From the NCBI GenBank assembly GCA_050948825.1, contig JBMNEO010000006.1, positions 1 through 64,000 on the forward strand: a stretch of DNA of 64,000 nucleotides. Direction: 5' to 3'. Position numbers and translations under genes: made by a program. This document shows positions 24,543-33,238 of the stretch, in pieces. The DNA comes from DUQX01 sp050948825 (GTDB lineage: Bacteria; Bacillota; Dethiobacteria; DTU022; UBA8154). Below the pieces are notes generated by a model. That model searched no databases. It saw nothing but the letters and a program-made list of their open reading frames with translations, and was not told where the DNA came from. Numbering within the stretch: position 1 is the first letter of the stretch; every line of letters starts with the position of its first letter.

Positions 24543-25916
24543 ATGGAGCAAAACAATGGAGAGGCCTTAAAACTATTCTGCAGCTCTTTTCTAACCCTTC
24601 TTGATAAAATAAACGATCCTGTAATTGTTATTGATAAAGATGGTATTGTTGTCTACGTGAACAGTGCTTATGAACATCAGATAGGAATTTCGCGGGATGA
24701 AATTTTGCATAGAGATTTAAATGAAAGATATCCCAATGACAAGCTCCTTGCAGTCCTAAAAACAGGGCAGCAGATAAAAAATGATGAATATTACGATGAA
24801 ACGCTCGGCTATGATATTGTAGCGCACTTTATTCCCTTAAAAGATGCAGATGGAGAAGTAAAAGGAGTGATCGGGGTTGGCAATGCGAATACTATTTATA
24901 AAATAAATATGCAGCTTCGGGGATTAGTTGTCGGAAATGCAGGAGAGCCAAAGCGAAAAGTTAATAGAGCAGAACTGCAAGCTTTTAAAAAAATCATCAG
25001 TAATGACCCGAAAATGCTGCATTGCCTCAATATTGCTGCTAATGTAGCCCAAACAGATGCTTCAGTTATGCTTAGAGGCGAAACCGGTTGCGGCAAGGAA
25101 TTGTTCGCGGAAGCTATTCACAAAGCCAGCAATCGTTCTGATTATCCTTTTGTAGTAGTAAATTGTTCGGCGATTCCCGAGAACCTCCTTGAATCAGAAC
25201 TGTTTGGGTATACTCCGGGCGCATTTACGGGAGCCAGATCTCAAGGAAAAAAGGGAAAATTTGAAGCGGCCCACAATGGAACATTGTTTTTAGATGAAAT
25301 AGGAGATATCTCGCTTAATACACAGGTTAAACTATTAAGATTTACGCAGGAAAAATATATCGAAAAATTGGGAGATACAAAAAAAATACCTGTTAATGTA
25401 AGAATTATTTCAGCCACCAACAGAAACTTGGAACAAATGGTACAGCAGGGTGAGTTCCGGGCCGATCTGTATTATCGGCTAAACGTAGTTCCAATTTTTA
25501 TTCCGCCGTTAAGGGAAAGTATTATTGATATATCCCTTCTTTCCTATCATTTTTTAAATTATTATACTAAAAAATATCATAAAAACTTAAGATTTACACC
25601 CGATGCTATGAAGCGCCTGCAAGAGTATTCATGGCCCGGTAATGTAAGAGAGATAAAAAACGTTATTGAAAAAGCTGTTATTCTTTGCCAGGCGAATAAG
25701 ATTACCGCAGATGATTTGCAATTAAACGTTTTAAATGTATCCGTAAAACCTGAACCTCATACATTATGCTTGAACACTGCAGTTGAAAATTTGGAGAAAA
25801 CAATCATCCTGGAAGCATTGGCCAAAACAAAAAATAATAAGAGCGAAGCAATAAAATATCTGAAGATCAGTCGAAGCGCTTTTTATGCCAAATTAAAAAA
25901 ATATAACATTTCTTGA
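24543..25916 (+). CDS. Sigma-54-dependent activator with PAS domain
   Basis: A 457-residue enhancer-binding protein. The N-terminal PAS domain (about residues 20-125, DPVIVIDKDGIVVYVNSAYE) probably senses a ligand. The AAA+ domain follows, with Walker A GETGCGKE, the sigma-54 contact loop GAFTGA and the Walker B region TLFLDEIGD. The last about 40 residues are a Fis-type helix-turn-helix (NNKSEAIKYLKISRSAFYAK). The start ATG 24543 has CTGGAG nine bases upstream. It lies divergent to the sigma-54 promoter of the acyl-CoA operon and should activate it when its substrate or a CoA ester is present. Confidence 0.93.
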   Translation: MEQNNGEALKLFCSSFLTLLDKINDPVIVIDKDGIVVYVNSAYEHQIGISRDEILHRDLNERYPNDKLLAVLKTGQQIKNDEYYDETLGYDIVAHFIPLKDADGEVKGVIGVGNANTIYKINMQLRGLVVGNAGEPKRKVNRAELQAFKKIISNDPKMLHCLNIAANVAQTDASVMLRGETGCGKELFAEAIHKASNRSDYPFVVVNCSAIPENLLESELFGYTPGAFTGARSQGKKGKFEAAHNGTLFLDEIGDISLNTQVKLLRFTQEKYIEKLGDTKKIPVNVRIISATNRNLEQMVQQGEFRADLYYRLNVVPIFIPPLRESIIDISLLSYHFLNYYTKKYHKNLRFTPDAMKRLQEYSWPGNVREIKNVIEKAVILCQANKITADDLQLNVLNVSVKPEPHTLCLNTAVENLEKTIILEALAKTKNNKSEAIKYLKISRSAFYAKLKKYNIS

Positions 25917-25952
25917 TCATTTACCCAACCCTTCTTGATCATTACCCAACCC
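25910..25952. repeat. Tandem 21/22-bp duplication at the activator stop codon
   Basis: Two adjacent copies, 25910-25931 (22 bases) and 25932-25952 (21 bases, one T fewer), both starting TTCTTGATCAT and ending ACCCAACCC. The first copy contains the TGA stop of the activator. It resembles the tandem duplication across the stop codon at 16187-16214. Confidence 0.85.
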
Positions 25953-25992
25953 CGAAAAGCAGCTATTTTAAAGGGTTCTCGGGGTTATTTAT
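25948..25992 (+). terminator. Possible terminator after the sigma-54 activator
   Basis: AACCCCGA (25948-25955) pairs with TCGGGGTT (25979-25986) around a long 23-base loop. ATTTATCTGTATTT follows. The loop is long and the T-tract broken, so this is a weak call. Confidence 0.4.
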
Positions 25993-26122
25993 CTGTATTT
26001 GCAATGAAAGCATTAATTTCTGGCAACCGGCCATTTTTAAAGTTATAATAGAAGTGGCTGAAAAAGGCCTGGAGGTTTAGTTCAGTAGTAATTAGTCCAG
26101 CAGTAATAAAGGAGGAAATAAC

Positions 26123-27580
26123 TTGCCTTTGGATTTTAAGCAGCGCTTCTTTCGTGTTCTGCCGGCGGTGGATAAAATATTGCGGGAAAAAACATTGTTG
26201 GAGGTTGGGGAGAAGGTTCACCGGGGTTTGATTGTGGAGGCAGTGCAGGATGTTATCGCTGAAAAAAGGTTAAATATCCGCCGGGCATCTTCGGAAAAAG
26301 AACTGGAACTCATGGATTTATCCTCCGCAGCCCTGGCCGGGGAGGCCCTGAGGAAAATAGGGGAGAAAACGATTTCTAATTTAAGGCCTGTTATTAACGC
26401 TACGGGTGTTGTCTTGCATACCAATCTTGGCCGTTCTCCCCTTGCCGGAGCTGCGCTGGATGCTATCAAAGCTGTGGCTGCTTCTTACAGTAATCTTGAA
26501 CTGTCTTTGGAATCAGGACGGCGGTCTTCCCGCTATGATCATGTTGAGGAACTTCTCTGCCGACTTACCGGTGCAGAAGCGGCACTCGTGGTTAATAATA
26601 ACGCCGGGGCCGTTTTCCTGGCGCTGAACACTCTGGCGCGGGGGAAGGAAGTAATTGTCTCCAGGGGGGAACTTGTGGAAATAGGAGGCTCTTTTCGCCT
26701 GCCCGAGGTAATGGCCTCCAGCGGGGCGGCGTTAGCGGAGGTCGGCACCACTAACAGGAGTTATTTAAAAGATTACAGGGAAGCGATTACCGAAAATACC
26801 GCTCTGCTGCTTAAAGTTCATACAAGCAATTATAAAGTAATGGGCTTTACTGCCGCTGTGCGTTCCGGATCCCTGGTGGGGCTCGGCCGGGAATACGGTA
26901 TTCCCGTTATGGAAGATCTCGGCAGCGGGGTGCTGATAGATCTGTCAAGGTATGGCCTTCCTTACGAGCCAAGGGTACAGGATCTTGTGGCAGCAGGCGT
27001 TGATCTGATTACATTTAGCGGAGACAAACTGTTGGGAGGTCCGCAGGCCGGTATAATTGTTGGTAAAGAGGTTTTTATCAGCCGGATCAAGAAAAACCAG
27101 CTAACCCGCCCTCTGCGTGTGGATAAGCTGACACTTGCCGCGCTTGAGGCTACACTGCGCCTTTACCAGGATGAGAATAAAGCTCTGCAGGAAATACCCG
27201 TTTTACGCATGCTTACCCTTCCTGCAGAAGCGTTGAAGGTTCGGGTTAAAATTCTGGCAGCGGAACTGGAGAGCAAGGTCGGGTCTTTTTGCCTGGTTGG
27301 AACCTCCCAGGAAAAAGCAAGGGTTGGCGGCGGGTCCCTGCCGCAGGCTCTTCTCCCCAGCTGCCAGCTGACCCTGAGATGCCCGGGGATAAGCGCCGGC
27401 AAACTGGCGGAAAGGCTCAGGCAGGCCAGCCCTCCGGTTATTGTCCGGGTGAAAAAGGACAGGGTGTTGATAGATCTGCGCTCTATCAGTGAAGAGGATG
27501 ATAGCTTGCTATTAGATACTGTTGCCGGCCTGCTGCAGGAAATGGATAACGAAAGCAATGGGGGCGTGGTGCAAAAATGA
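26123..27580 (+). CDS. selA: L-seryl-tRNA(Sec) selenium transferase SelA
   Basis: A 485-residue PLP enzyme that converts seryl-tRNA(Sec) to selenocysteyl-tRNA(Sec) using selenophosphate. Visible features are an N-terminal helical domain, INATGVVLHTNLGRSPL (near residue 92) and the PLP lysine in TFSGDKLLGGPQAG (near residue 297). The length is normal. The start is TTG 26123 with GGAGG seven bases upstream. The stop overlaps the selB start by four bases. tRNA-Sec is 7 kb away. selD, which makes selenophosphate, is not in this window. Confidence 0.95.
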   Translation: MPLDFKQRFFRVLPAVDKILREKTLLEVGEKVHRGLIVEAVQDVIAEKRLNIRRASSEKELELMDLSSAALAGEALRKIGEKTISNLRPVINATGVVLHTNLGRSPLAGAALDAIKAVAASYSNLELSLESGRRSSRYDHVEELLCRLTGAEAALVVNNNAGAVFLALNTLARGKEVIVSRGELVEIGGSFRLPEVMASSGAALAEVGTTNRSYLKDYREAITENTALLLKVHTSNYKVMGFTAAVRSGSLVGLGREYGIPVMEDLGSGVLIDLSRYGLPYEPRVQDLVAAGVDLITFSGDKLLGGPQAGIIVGKEVFISRIKKNQLTRPLRVDKLTLAALEATLRLYQDENKALQEIPVLRMLTLPAEALKVRVKILAAELESKVGSFCLVGTSQEKARVGGGSLPQALLPSCQLTLRCPGISAGKLAERLRQASPPVIVRVKKDRVLIDLRSISEEDDSLLLDTVAGLLQEMDNESNGGVVQK

Positions 27581-29472
27581 TTATTGGGACTGCTGGACAT
27601 GTGGATCATGGCAAAACAGAACTGATCAAAGCGCTCACCGGTGTTGATACAGATCGTTTAAAAGAGGAAAAAGAAAGGGGGATCTCCATCGACCTTGGTT
27701 TTGCTCCTTTCAGGCTTCCCGGCGGACGCCTGGCGGGGGTGGTTGATGTGCCCGGGCATGAAAAGTTTATTCATAACATGCTGGCGGGAATCGGCGGGAT
27801 TGACCTTGTGATCATGGTGATTGACGCTGCTGAAGGAGTAATGCCCCAAACGAAGGAGCATCTTGATATACTGGAGCTGCTGCAGATAAAAAAGGGCCTT
27901 ATTGCGATTACAAAAATCGATCTGGTGGATAAAGAATGGCTTGAACTGGTTGCCGAAGATGTTCGCGAAAGTTTAGAAGGCACCTTTCTCTCCGCCTCCC
28001 CTGTTCATTTTGTATCATCTTTAACGGGGGAGGGTATTGATGAGCTCAGGGAAGATCTGGGCCGGATTGCGGAGACTGTATCCGCCAGAGATAAAGATGC
28101 CCCTTTGCGCATACCGCTGGATCGAGTTTTTTCGGTTGCCGGTTTTGGAACGGTGGTTACGGGCACCGTTTTGAGCGGAACCGTAAAAGAAGGACAGATG
28201 GTTGAGATTGTGCCGCCGGGCACGGAATACCGGATAAGGGGTGTCCAGCTGCATGGCGATAATACAGGCCTGGCTTACGCAGGGCAGAGGGTGGCCTTAA
28301 ACCTTGTTGGCCTGGAAAAAAAGGACGTCATCAGGGGAAGCGTGGCTGCAACCCCCGGTTATTTTGGGACGACTCGTGCTCTAGATGTCAAACTAAAACT
28401 TCTCGCCTCAGCCTCCAGGCCTTTGGAGAACATGACCCCGGTTCATTTTTATCTCGGCACGGCCAGGGTGGTTGCCAGGTTGTATCTGCTGGGCCGTGAT
28501 GAACTGGCACCGGGTGAAGAGGGATTTGCACAATGCCGTCTGGATAAATCTCTGGTTGCCCAGAGGGGTGACCGCTTTATCATTCGTTCTTATTCCCCGA
28601 TGGTTACTATCGGAGGGGGAATCGTCCTGGACGAACGTCCCCAGCGCCATAAAAGATTTAAGGCTGCGGTACTGGAAAAACTGCAGGACCTGGAAAAAGA
28701 GGACCCCCTCCCCTTTGTGCTGCAAAAATTAAGGGCTGCCCGGGGAGGGACATTGCAGGAATTACACCAGTTAACAAAAATGGGGGCCGACCGTCTAAAA
28801 GATATTCTGGACAGGTCAGTTGAAGAAAAAAAAGTTGCCCGGGCCGGTGATTTATATGTTGCTGTTGACACCAGGGAAGAATGGGCGGCTGCAGTAATAA
28901 ATAAGCTGGAACGTTTTCATCGGGAAAAACCTTTGCTTCCCGGTATGCAGAAGGCGCATCTTCGCGGAGCGCTTCCTCAAAAAGTTGCCGGACGAATATA
29001 TGACGCTTTTCTAAAATATCTATTGGATAAGAACCTGATAGATATGAACGGGGAACTGATCTGCCGGAAGGATTTTTCTCCTGAACCTGCGCCCGTGCAG
29101 GAAGAAAAGCTGGAAAAAATACTGGAGATTTTTAAAAATGGAGGTTTAAACCCACCGCTTCTTAAGGAACTTTGGGCAGCAATCGGCATAAAAAAAGAGG
29201 AAGGCGAAAATCTTCTTGACTTTTTGGTGTATAAAAACCTGCTTGTAAAGATAAACGAGGACGTTTATCTGCACGGGGACACTTATAATCGTTGCCTGGA
29301 GGTCTTAAAGGATTACCTGCAGAAAAATTCCCGTATTACGCTGGCACAGTACCGGGATTTGATCGGGAGCTCCCGCAAGTATGCCCAGGCCCTTTTAGAG
29401 CATTTTGACAGCAGTAATTACACAAAGAGGATAGGAGACGAAAGAGTCCCCTGGAAGCTTTTAAACCGCTGA
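27577..29472 (+). CDS. selB: Selenocysteine-specific elongation factor SelB
   Basis: A 631-residue EF-Tu-like GTPase. G1 is GTAGHVDHGKTELI at residue 3, DVPGHEKFI is G3 near residue 54, and TKIDLVDKE is G4 near 107. Translation-factor domains follow to about residue 335. Four winged-helix domains in the C-terminal part bind the mRNA SECIS hairpin. SelB delivers Sec-tRNA to UGA codons. ATGA overlap with selA indicates a coupled operon. Confidence 0.96.
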   Translation: MIIGTAGHVDHGKTELIKALTGVDTDRLKEEKERGISIDLGFAPFRLPGGRLAGVVDVPGHEKFIHNMLAGIGGIDLVIMVIDAAEGVMPQTKEHLDILELLQIKKGLIAITKIDLVDKEWLELVAEDVRESLEGTFLSASPVHFVSSLTGEGIDELREDLGRIAETVSARDKDAPLRIPLDRVFSVAGFGTVVTGTVLSGTVKEGQMVEIVPPGTEYRIRGVQLHGDNTGLAYAGQRVALNLVGLEKKDVIRGSVAATPGYFGTTRALDVKLKLLASASRPLENMTPVHFYLGTARVVARLYLLGRDELAPGEEGFAQCRLDKSLVAQRGDRFIIRSYSPMVTIGGGIVLDERPQRHKRFKAAVLEKLQDLEKEDPLPFVLQKLRAARGGTLQELHQLTKMGADRLKDILDRSVEEKKVARAGDLYVAVDTREEWAAAVINKLERFHREKPLLPGMQKAHLRGALPQKVAGRIYDAFLKYLLDKNLIDMNGELICRKDFSPEPAPVQEEKLEKILEIFKNGGLNPPLLKELWAAIGIKKEEGENLLDFLVYKNLLVKINEDVYLHGDTYNRCLEVLKDYLQKNSRITLAQYRDLIGSSRKYAQALLEHFDSSNYTKRIGDERVPWKLLNR

Positions 29473-29474
29473 CC

Positions 29475-29642
29475 CTATTTGAATTGTGTCATGTAGAGGT
29501 AGATCAGTTGATCCAGTTTTCTGCTCAGCATATGGGTTTTGGAAGAGCATAGGGGAGTGTTTGTTCTTATATCAATACTGCAGTTAAGTTCTTCCCTGAT
29601 GTTTTCGATTTGAGAAAGCAGATTTTTTTCCAGAACATTCAT
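29475..29642 (-). CDS. Spo0E-like aspartyl-phosphate phosphatase
   Basis: A 55-residue protein on the minus strand, starting at ATG 29642 with GAGG upstream and ending at TAG 29475, right after selB. The sequence LSRKLDQLIYLYM near the C-terminus matches the conserved S-x-x-L-D-x-L-I motif of Spo0E proteins. The first half is a helix rich in Glu, Asn and Leu. Spo0E phosphatases remove phosphate from Spo0A and delay sporulation. The gene is convergent with selB. A Spo0E gene indicates a spore-forming lineage. Confidence 0.8.
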   Translation of the reverse strand: MNVLEKNLLSQIENIREELNCSIDIRTNTPLCSSKTHMLSRKLDQLIYLYMTQFK

Positions 29643-30222
29643 TTGTACGTAACCTCGCTCTCCGGGTGCTTAGCTCAAAAACCCTTTTTTGTTTTTACAT
29701 ATAACCGGGGTTCAGAAACTTTCCATATAGCTTCCTGATTTGACATTATCTTTAATTAAAGGAAATAAATCCTAATTATATTAATATATTCGACATAAAA
29801 CTATCAACTCCTTTTTTTATATCGAAAATTATTTTAAGAAACTTATTTTATTTATCCCATATTTAGTATTTAATAAATGCTTGCATATATTCTATATCAA
29901 ATTATTATTAAGGATTTTTCAGGAAGTACAATAAATTAACGACTATTAAGAAGGATTTTTTTTCTTTAATGTCGAAATCAACAAAAGCGGTTTATACGTT
30001 AGTGGTTTATGCGTTGGTTTAATTTTTCGTTTTTATTGTTTTTTCTAAATTCATTATCAGGTGGCCGTAAGGGAGGTGTGCTCAGGAACAAATACTTAAT
30101 GAATATAGTTTATAACGGGAGATGATGGTTTAATAAGGTCCGATTTGAATTTGAAGAAGTAATAGTTCATCAATGGTTCATCAATCTAAAAGGGATAATT
30201 ACATCTCTAGCGAGGTATGAAG
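29643..30222. other. AT-rich region upstream of the Etf-Hdr-Flox operon
   Basis: 580 bases without a supported reading frame. Features seen: an imperfect 15-bp tandem repeat at 29988-30017 (GCGGTTTATACGTTA then GTGGTTTATGCGTTG); an octamer TTCGACAT near 29790 whose complement ATGTCGAA recurs near 29970; and a TTGACA at 29740-29745 without a good -10 box. No sigma-54 motif was found. The operon promoter should be in here. Confidence 0.5.
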
Positions 30223-31368
30223 ATGAATACAGAAACTCAGAGTTTTATTCAAAAGTATGATTTGCTGGGATGCGTTCAATGCGGGAGGTGTACCGGGGGA
30301 TGTCCGGAGGCTTTACGGACTGGTTTAAACCCGCGACGCGTTGTATACGATGCTCTCGAAGGGAATGTACCCGAGGAACTGGCCAAATTACCGGAAATAT
30401 GGGATTGTACAACCTGTAATACCTGTGCGGCCAGATGCCCCAAAGGATTGAAGCCCGTAGATGTACTGATCGGGTTGAGAAATATTCTTGTTGAAAGCGG
30501 AGTTATTCAGCCAACGGTGCGCGATGCCCTGGAAAGCGCCTTTCGGGAAGGTAATCCCTGGGATAAACCGCGGGCTACCCGCGGTGACTGGATGAAAGGC
30601 CTGGATGTTAGTATAGCCGAGCCTGGTGAGAAGGTAGAAAACCTTATTTATGTGTGCTGTACCATTTGTTATGATCCCAAGGTGCAGGTTATAGCCCAAA
30701 ACCTTGTCAAAATTTTGAACAAGGCTGGGGTTGACTATGGTTTTATCGGGGATGATGAAACCTGCTGCGCCAGCGAAGTATATAACCTGGGTGAGGTGGG
30801 AGAAGAAGGGCTTTTTGACATGATGGTGGAAGATAACACCGAGTTATTGAATAACTATGATGCCAAAAGGATTGTGGCTATCTCCCCCCACTGTTATTCT
30901 GCTTTAAAGAACCAGTATCCAAATCTCAAGGCTGATGTTATTCATTATACGCACCTTGTGAAGGAATTGCTTGAAGAAGGGAAGCTTGAGCTGACCGGGG
31001 AACTTCCGAAAAAGATTGTTTACCACGATCCCTGCTACCTGGGCAAACATAACGATGTTTACGATGAACCGCGGTATATTTTAAGCCGCATCCCCGGGGC
31101 GGAAATTGTGGAATTTGAACGCAGCAAAGAACGCAGCCTCTGCTGCGAGGGCGGCGGAGGAAAAATGTGGACCGAATCGGATTCCAAGGAGGAGCGCCTG
31201 GCGGAAACCAGGGTAAAAGATGCAAGGGCTCTGGATGCGGAAATACTGGCCGTTGCCTGCCCCTTCTGTGTTTTAACTCTGGATGATGCTCTTAAGGCCA
31301 AAGGGTTTGAAGAGGAGATGCGTGTGGCGGAAATTCTGGAAATACTCGGTGATTTAATCGAGGAATAG
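30223..31368 (+). CDS. Fused HdrC-HdrB-like (HdrD-type) iron-sulfur oxidoreductase
   Basis: A 381-residue protein. An N-terminal HdrC-like part has two [4Fe-4S] motifs, CVQCGRCTGGCP (near residue 18) and CTTCNTCAARCP (near 62). The HdrB-like part has two CCG (DUF224) domains: CCTICYDPK / CCASEVY and DPCYLGKH / CCEGGGGKMW / CPFC. In heterodisulfide reductases these CCG domains hold the non-cubane clusters that reduce disulfides. In bacteria the physiological acceptor is often unknown. ATG 30223 has GAGG seven bases upstream and is preferred to ATG 30217. It is the first gene of the eight-gene operon, followed by etfBA. Confidence 0.88.
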   Translation: MNTETQSFIQKYDLLGCVQCGRCTGGCPEALRTGLNPRRVVYDALEGNVPEELAKLPEIWDCTTCNTCAARCPKGLKPVDVLIGLRNILVESGVIQPTVRDALESAFREGNPWDKPRATRGDWMKGLDVSIAEPGEKVENLIYVCCTICYDPKVQVIAQNLVKILNKAGVDYGFIGDDETCCASEVYNLGEVGEEGLFDMMVEDNTELLNNYDAKRIVAISPHCYSALKNQYPNLKADVIHYTHLVKELLEEGKLELTGELPKKIVYHDPCYLGKHNDVYDEPRYILSRIPGAEIVEFERSKERSLCCEGGGGKMWTESDSKEERLAETRVKDARALDAEILAVACPFCVLTLDDALKAKGFEEEMRVAEILEILGDLIEE

Positions 31369-31404
31369 AACAGTAAAAGTAATAGTAGGAGGGTGGAAAG
31401 TAAT

Positions 31405-32193
31405 ATGAATACTTTTGTCTGTATTAAGAGGGTACCGGATACCTCTGAGGCAGAAGTGAAGGTTGATGCTTCAGGAAAGGATGTCGACAGCAGCAAGTTT
31501 TCTTTCGACATTAACGATGCCGATAACTATGCTGTTGAAGAAGCGGTCCTTATTAAAGAGGCCAAGGGAGGCACGGCTAAAGTCATCTGCGCAGGCCCCC
31601 AGGATGCCGATGTAATGATCCGCATGGCCCTGGCCAAGGGATGTGACAGCGCTGTCCGTATTGATGACCCGCGGATAAATGTGCTTGATCCATTGCAAGT
31701 GGCAAAAGTACTGGCCGCCGCCATTAAAAGCCAGGAATTTGATCTGGTTTTAACCGGCTGTATGGCTAATGATGATGGGGCTATGGCTGTCGGGGTTGCC
31801 CTGGCGGAAGAGCTGGGTGTTCCCCATGCCGCTATGGTAAAAAAAGTTGAAGTTGAAGATGGCAAGATTAAGGTTCAAAGGGAATTGGAAGGCGGTATCG
31901 GCGAGGTAGTTGAACTTGCTCTGCCGGCGGTAGTTACCATCCAAACCGGGATTAACGAACCCCGCTATGCACCGATCAGGGGAATCAGGCAGGCCCAGAA
32001 GAAAGAATTAAAAGTAGTAACAATTGATGACCTTGGTCTCGATGAAAATGAGGTTAATGAGGCCGGTTCTCTGATCGAACTGCAGAAGCTGTATATCCCC
32101 GAGGTGGTTTCCAATGCTGAGATAATTGAAGGGGAACCGGAGGAAAAAGCAGAGATTATGGCTACCAAGCTGGTGAAGGGAGGGCTGCTCTAA
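31405..32193 (+). CDS. etfB: Electron transfer flavoprotein beta subunit
   Basis: A 262-residue EtfB with the family signatures KRVPDTSEAEVKVD at the start and the adenine-nucleotide loop TGCMANDDGAMAVGVALAEEL near residue 117. It pairs with EtfA one base downstream to form the ETF that takes electrons from acyl-CoA dehydrogenases. Whether it is of the bifurcating kind cannot be settled by eye. The start ATG 31405 has AGGAGGGTGG upstream, better than the GTG at 31393. Its place between the HdrCB-like and HdrA genes suggests it is part of the Hdr complex. Confidence 0.93.
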   Translation: MNTFVCIKRVPDTSEAEVKVDASGKDVDSSKFSFDINDADNYAVEEAVLIKEAKGGTAKVICAGPQDADVMIRMALAKGCDSAVRIDDPRINVLDPLQVAKVLAAAIKSQEFDLVLTGCMANDDGAMAVGVALAEELGVPHAAMVKKVEVEDGKIKVQRELEGGIGEVVELALPAVVTIQTGINEPRYAPIRGIRQAQKKELKVVTIDDLGLDENEVNEAGSLIELQKLYIPEVVSNAEIIEGEPEEKAEIMATKLVKGGLL

Positions 32194-32194
32194 A

Positions 32195-33169
32195 ATGGGA
32201 GATATATTTGTATTAGCAGAACATCGTCAGGGAGAACTGCGTGATATTTCACTGGAGATGCTTACAAAGGCCTCCGAACTTGCTCCCAAAATGGGTGGCG
32301 AAGCTGTAGCGGTACTTATTGGCAGCGGGGTTGACTCTTTTGCCGAAAAACTCGCCGGATACAGCGATAAAGTTTTATATATTGATGATCCCCTTTTTGC
32401 CGATTATAACTCTGAAAAATACCAGAAGGTTCTTGTGGAGTTGATTGGCGGGTATAAACCTGAGCTGGTAATGATCGGCCATACCACGCAGGGGGTCGAT
32501 CTGGCTCCGGCGCTGGCTGTTGAGAAAAAGATGCCCTTTGTCGCCGATGTGATCGAGATAGAGCATGCCGATGGCAAGCCCCGGCCGGTACGCCAGTTCT
32601 ATCAGGGTAAAGTAAATGCCAATATTGCTTTTAAGGGCGAGGCTCCTTATTTGATTACATTCAGGGAAGCTACTCTGGAGGTTCCCGCTGCTTCTAAACA
32701 GGGAAAGGTAGAAAAAATCGAGTCCCCATTAAAGGAAGACATCGATTACCGCAAGTTTATCGAATACGTTGCAGCGGAAGTTGGCGAAGTGGATATAACC
32801 CAGTCCGAGATTCTGGTAGCCGTAGGCCGTGGTGTCAGGGAAGAGAAAAACATGGCCATGATCGAAGAACTGGCGAAGGCTATTAATGCCGATATCTGTG
32901 GTTCCCGTGCTGCTACCGATGCCGGCTGGCTGCCGCATGACCGTCAGGTAGGGACCTCTGGAAAGACGGTTAAGCCCAAGCTCTATATCGCTATCGGTAT
33001 TTCCGGGGCTTTCCAGCATCTGGCAGGCATGAAGGCTGCAAAAACTATTGTGGCAATTAACAAGGACCCTGATGCTCCGATTTTTACAGTAGCCGACTTT
33101 GCTATAGTTGATGATCTTTTTAAGGTTATTCCTAAATTGACAGAGAAACTGAATGAGTTGCGGGGTTAA
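32195..33169 (+). CDS. etfA: Electron transfer flavoprotein alpha subunit
   Basis: A 324-residue EtfA. The C-terminal FAD-binding domain shows GSRAATDAGWLPHDRQVG (near residue 232), then TSGKTVKPKLYIAIGISGA and VAINKDPDAPIF. It has no N-terminal ferredoxin domain, unlike some clostridial EtfA. It lies one base after etfB. It forms the FAD-carrying half of ETF. The acyl-CoA dehydrogenase at 21339 is one possible donor. Confidence 0.94.
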   Translation: MGDIFVLAEHRQGELRDISLEMLTKASELAPKMGGEAVAVLIGSGVDSFAEKLAGYSDKVLYIDDPLFADYNSEKYQKVLVELIGGYKPELVMIGHTTQGVDLAPALAVEKKMPFVADVIEIEHADGKPRPVRQFYQGKVNANIAFKGEAPYLITFREATLEVPAASKQGKVEKIESPLKEDIDYRKFIEYVAAEVGEVDITQSEILVAVGRGVREEKNMAMIEELAKAINADICGSRAATDAGWLPHDRQVGTSGKTVKPKLYIAIGISGAFQHLAGMKAAKTIVAINKDPDAPIFTVADFAIVDDLFKVIPKLTEKLNELRG

Positions 33170-33238
33170 AGTGCGGCTGCATTTTGTGCAGCTTGCGGTT
33201 ATCAGCAGTTATTCTTTGTTGGAGGATGAAAGAGAGCA

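Noticed and set aside
29740..29768. TTGACA at 29740 as the -35 box of the Etf-Hdr-Flox operon
   Set aside because: No acceptable -10 box lies 16-18 bases downstream, and the distance to the first gene is over 450 bases.
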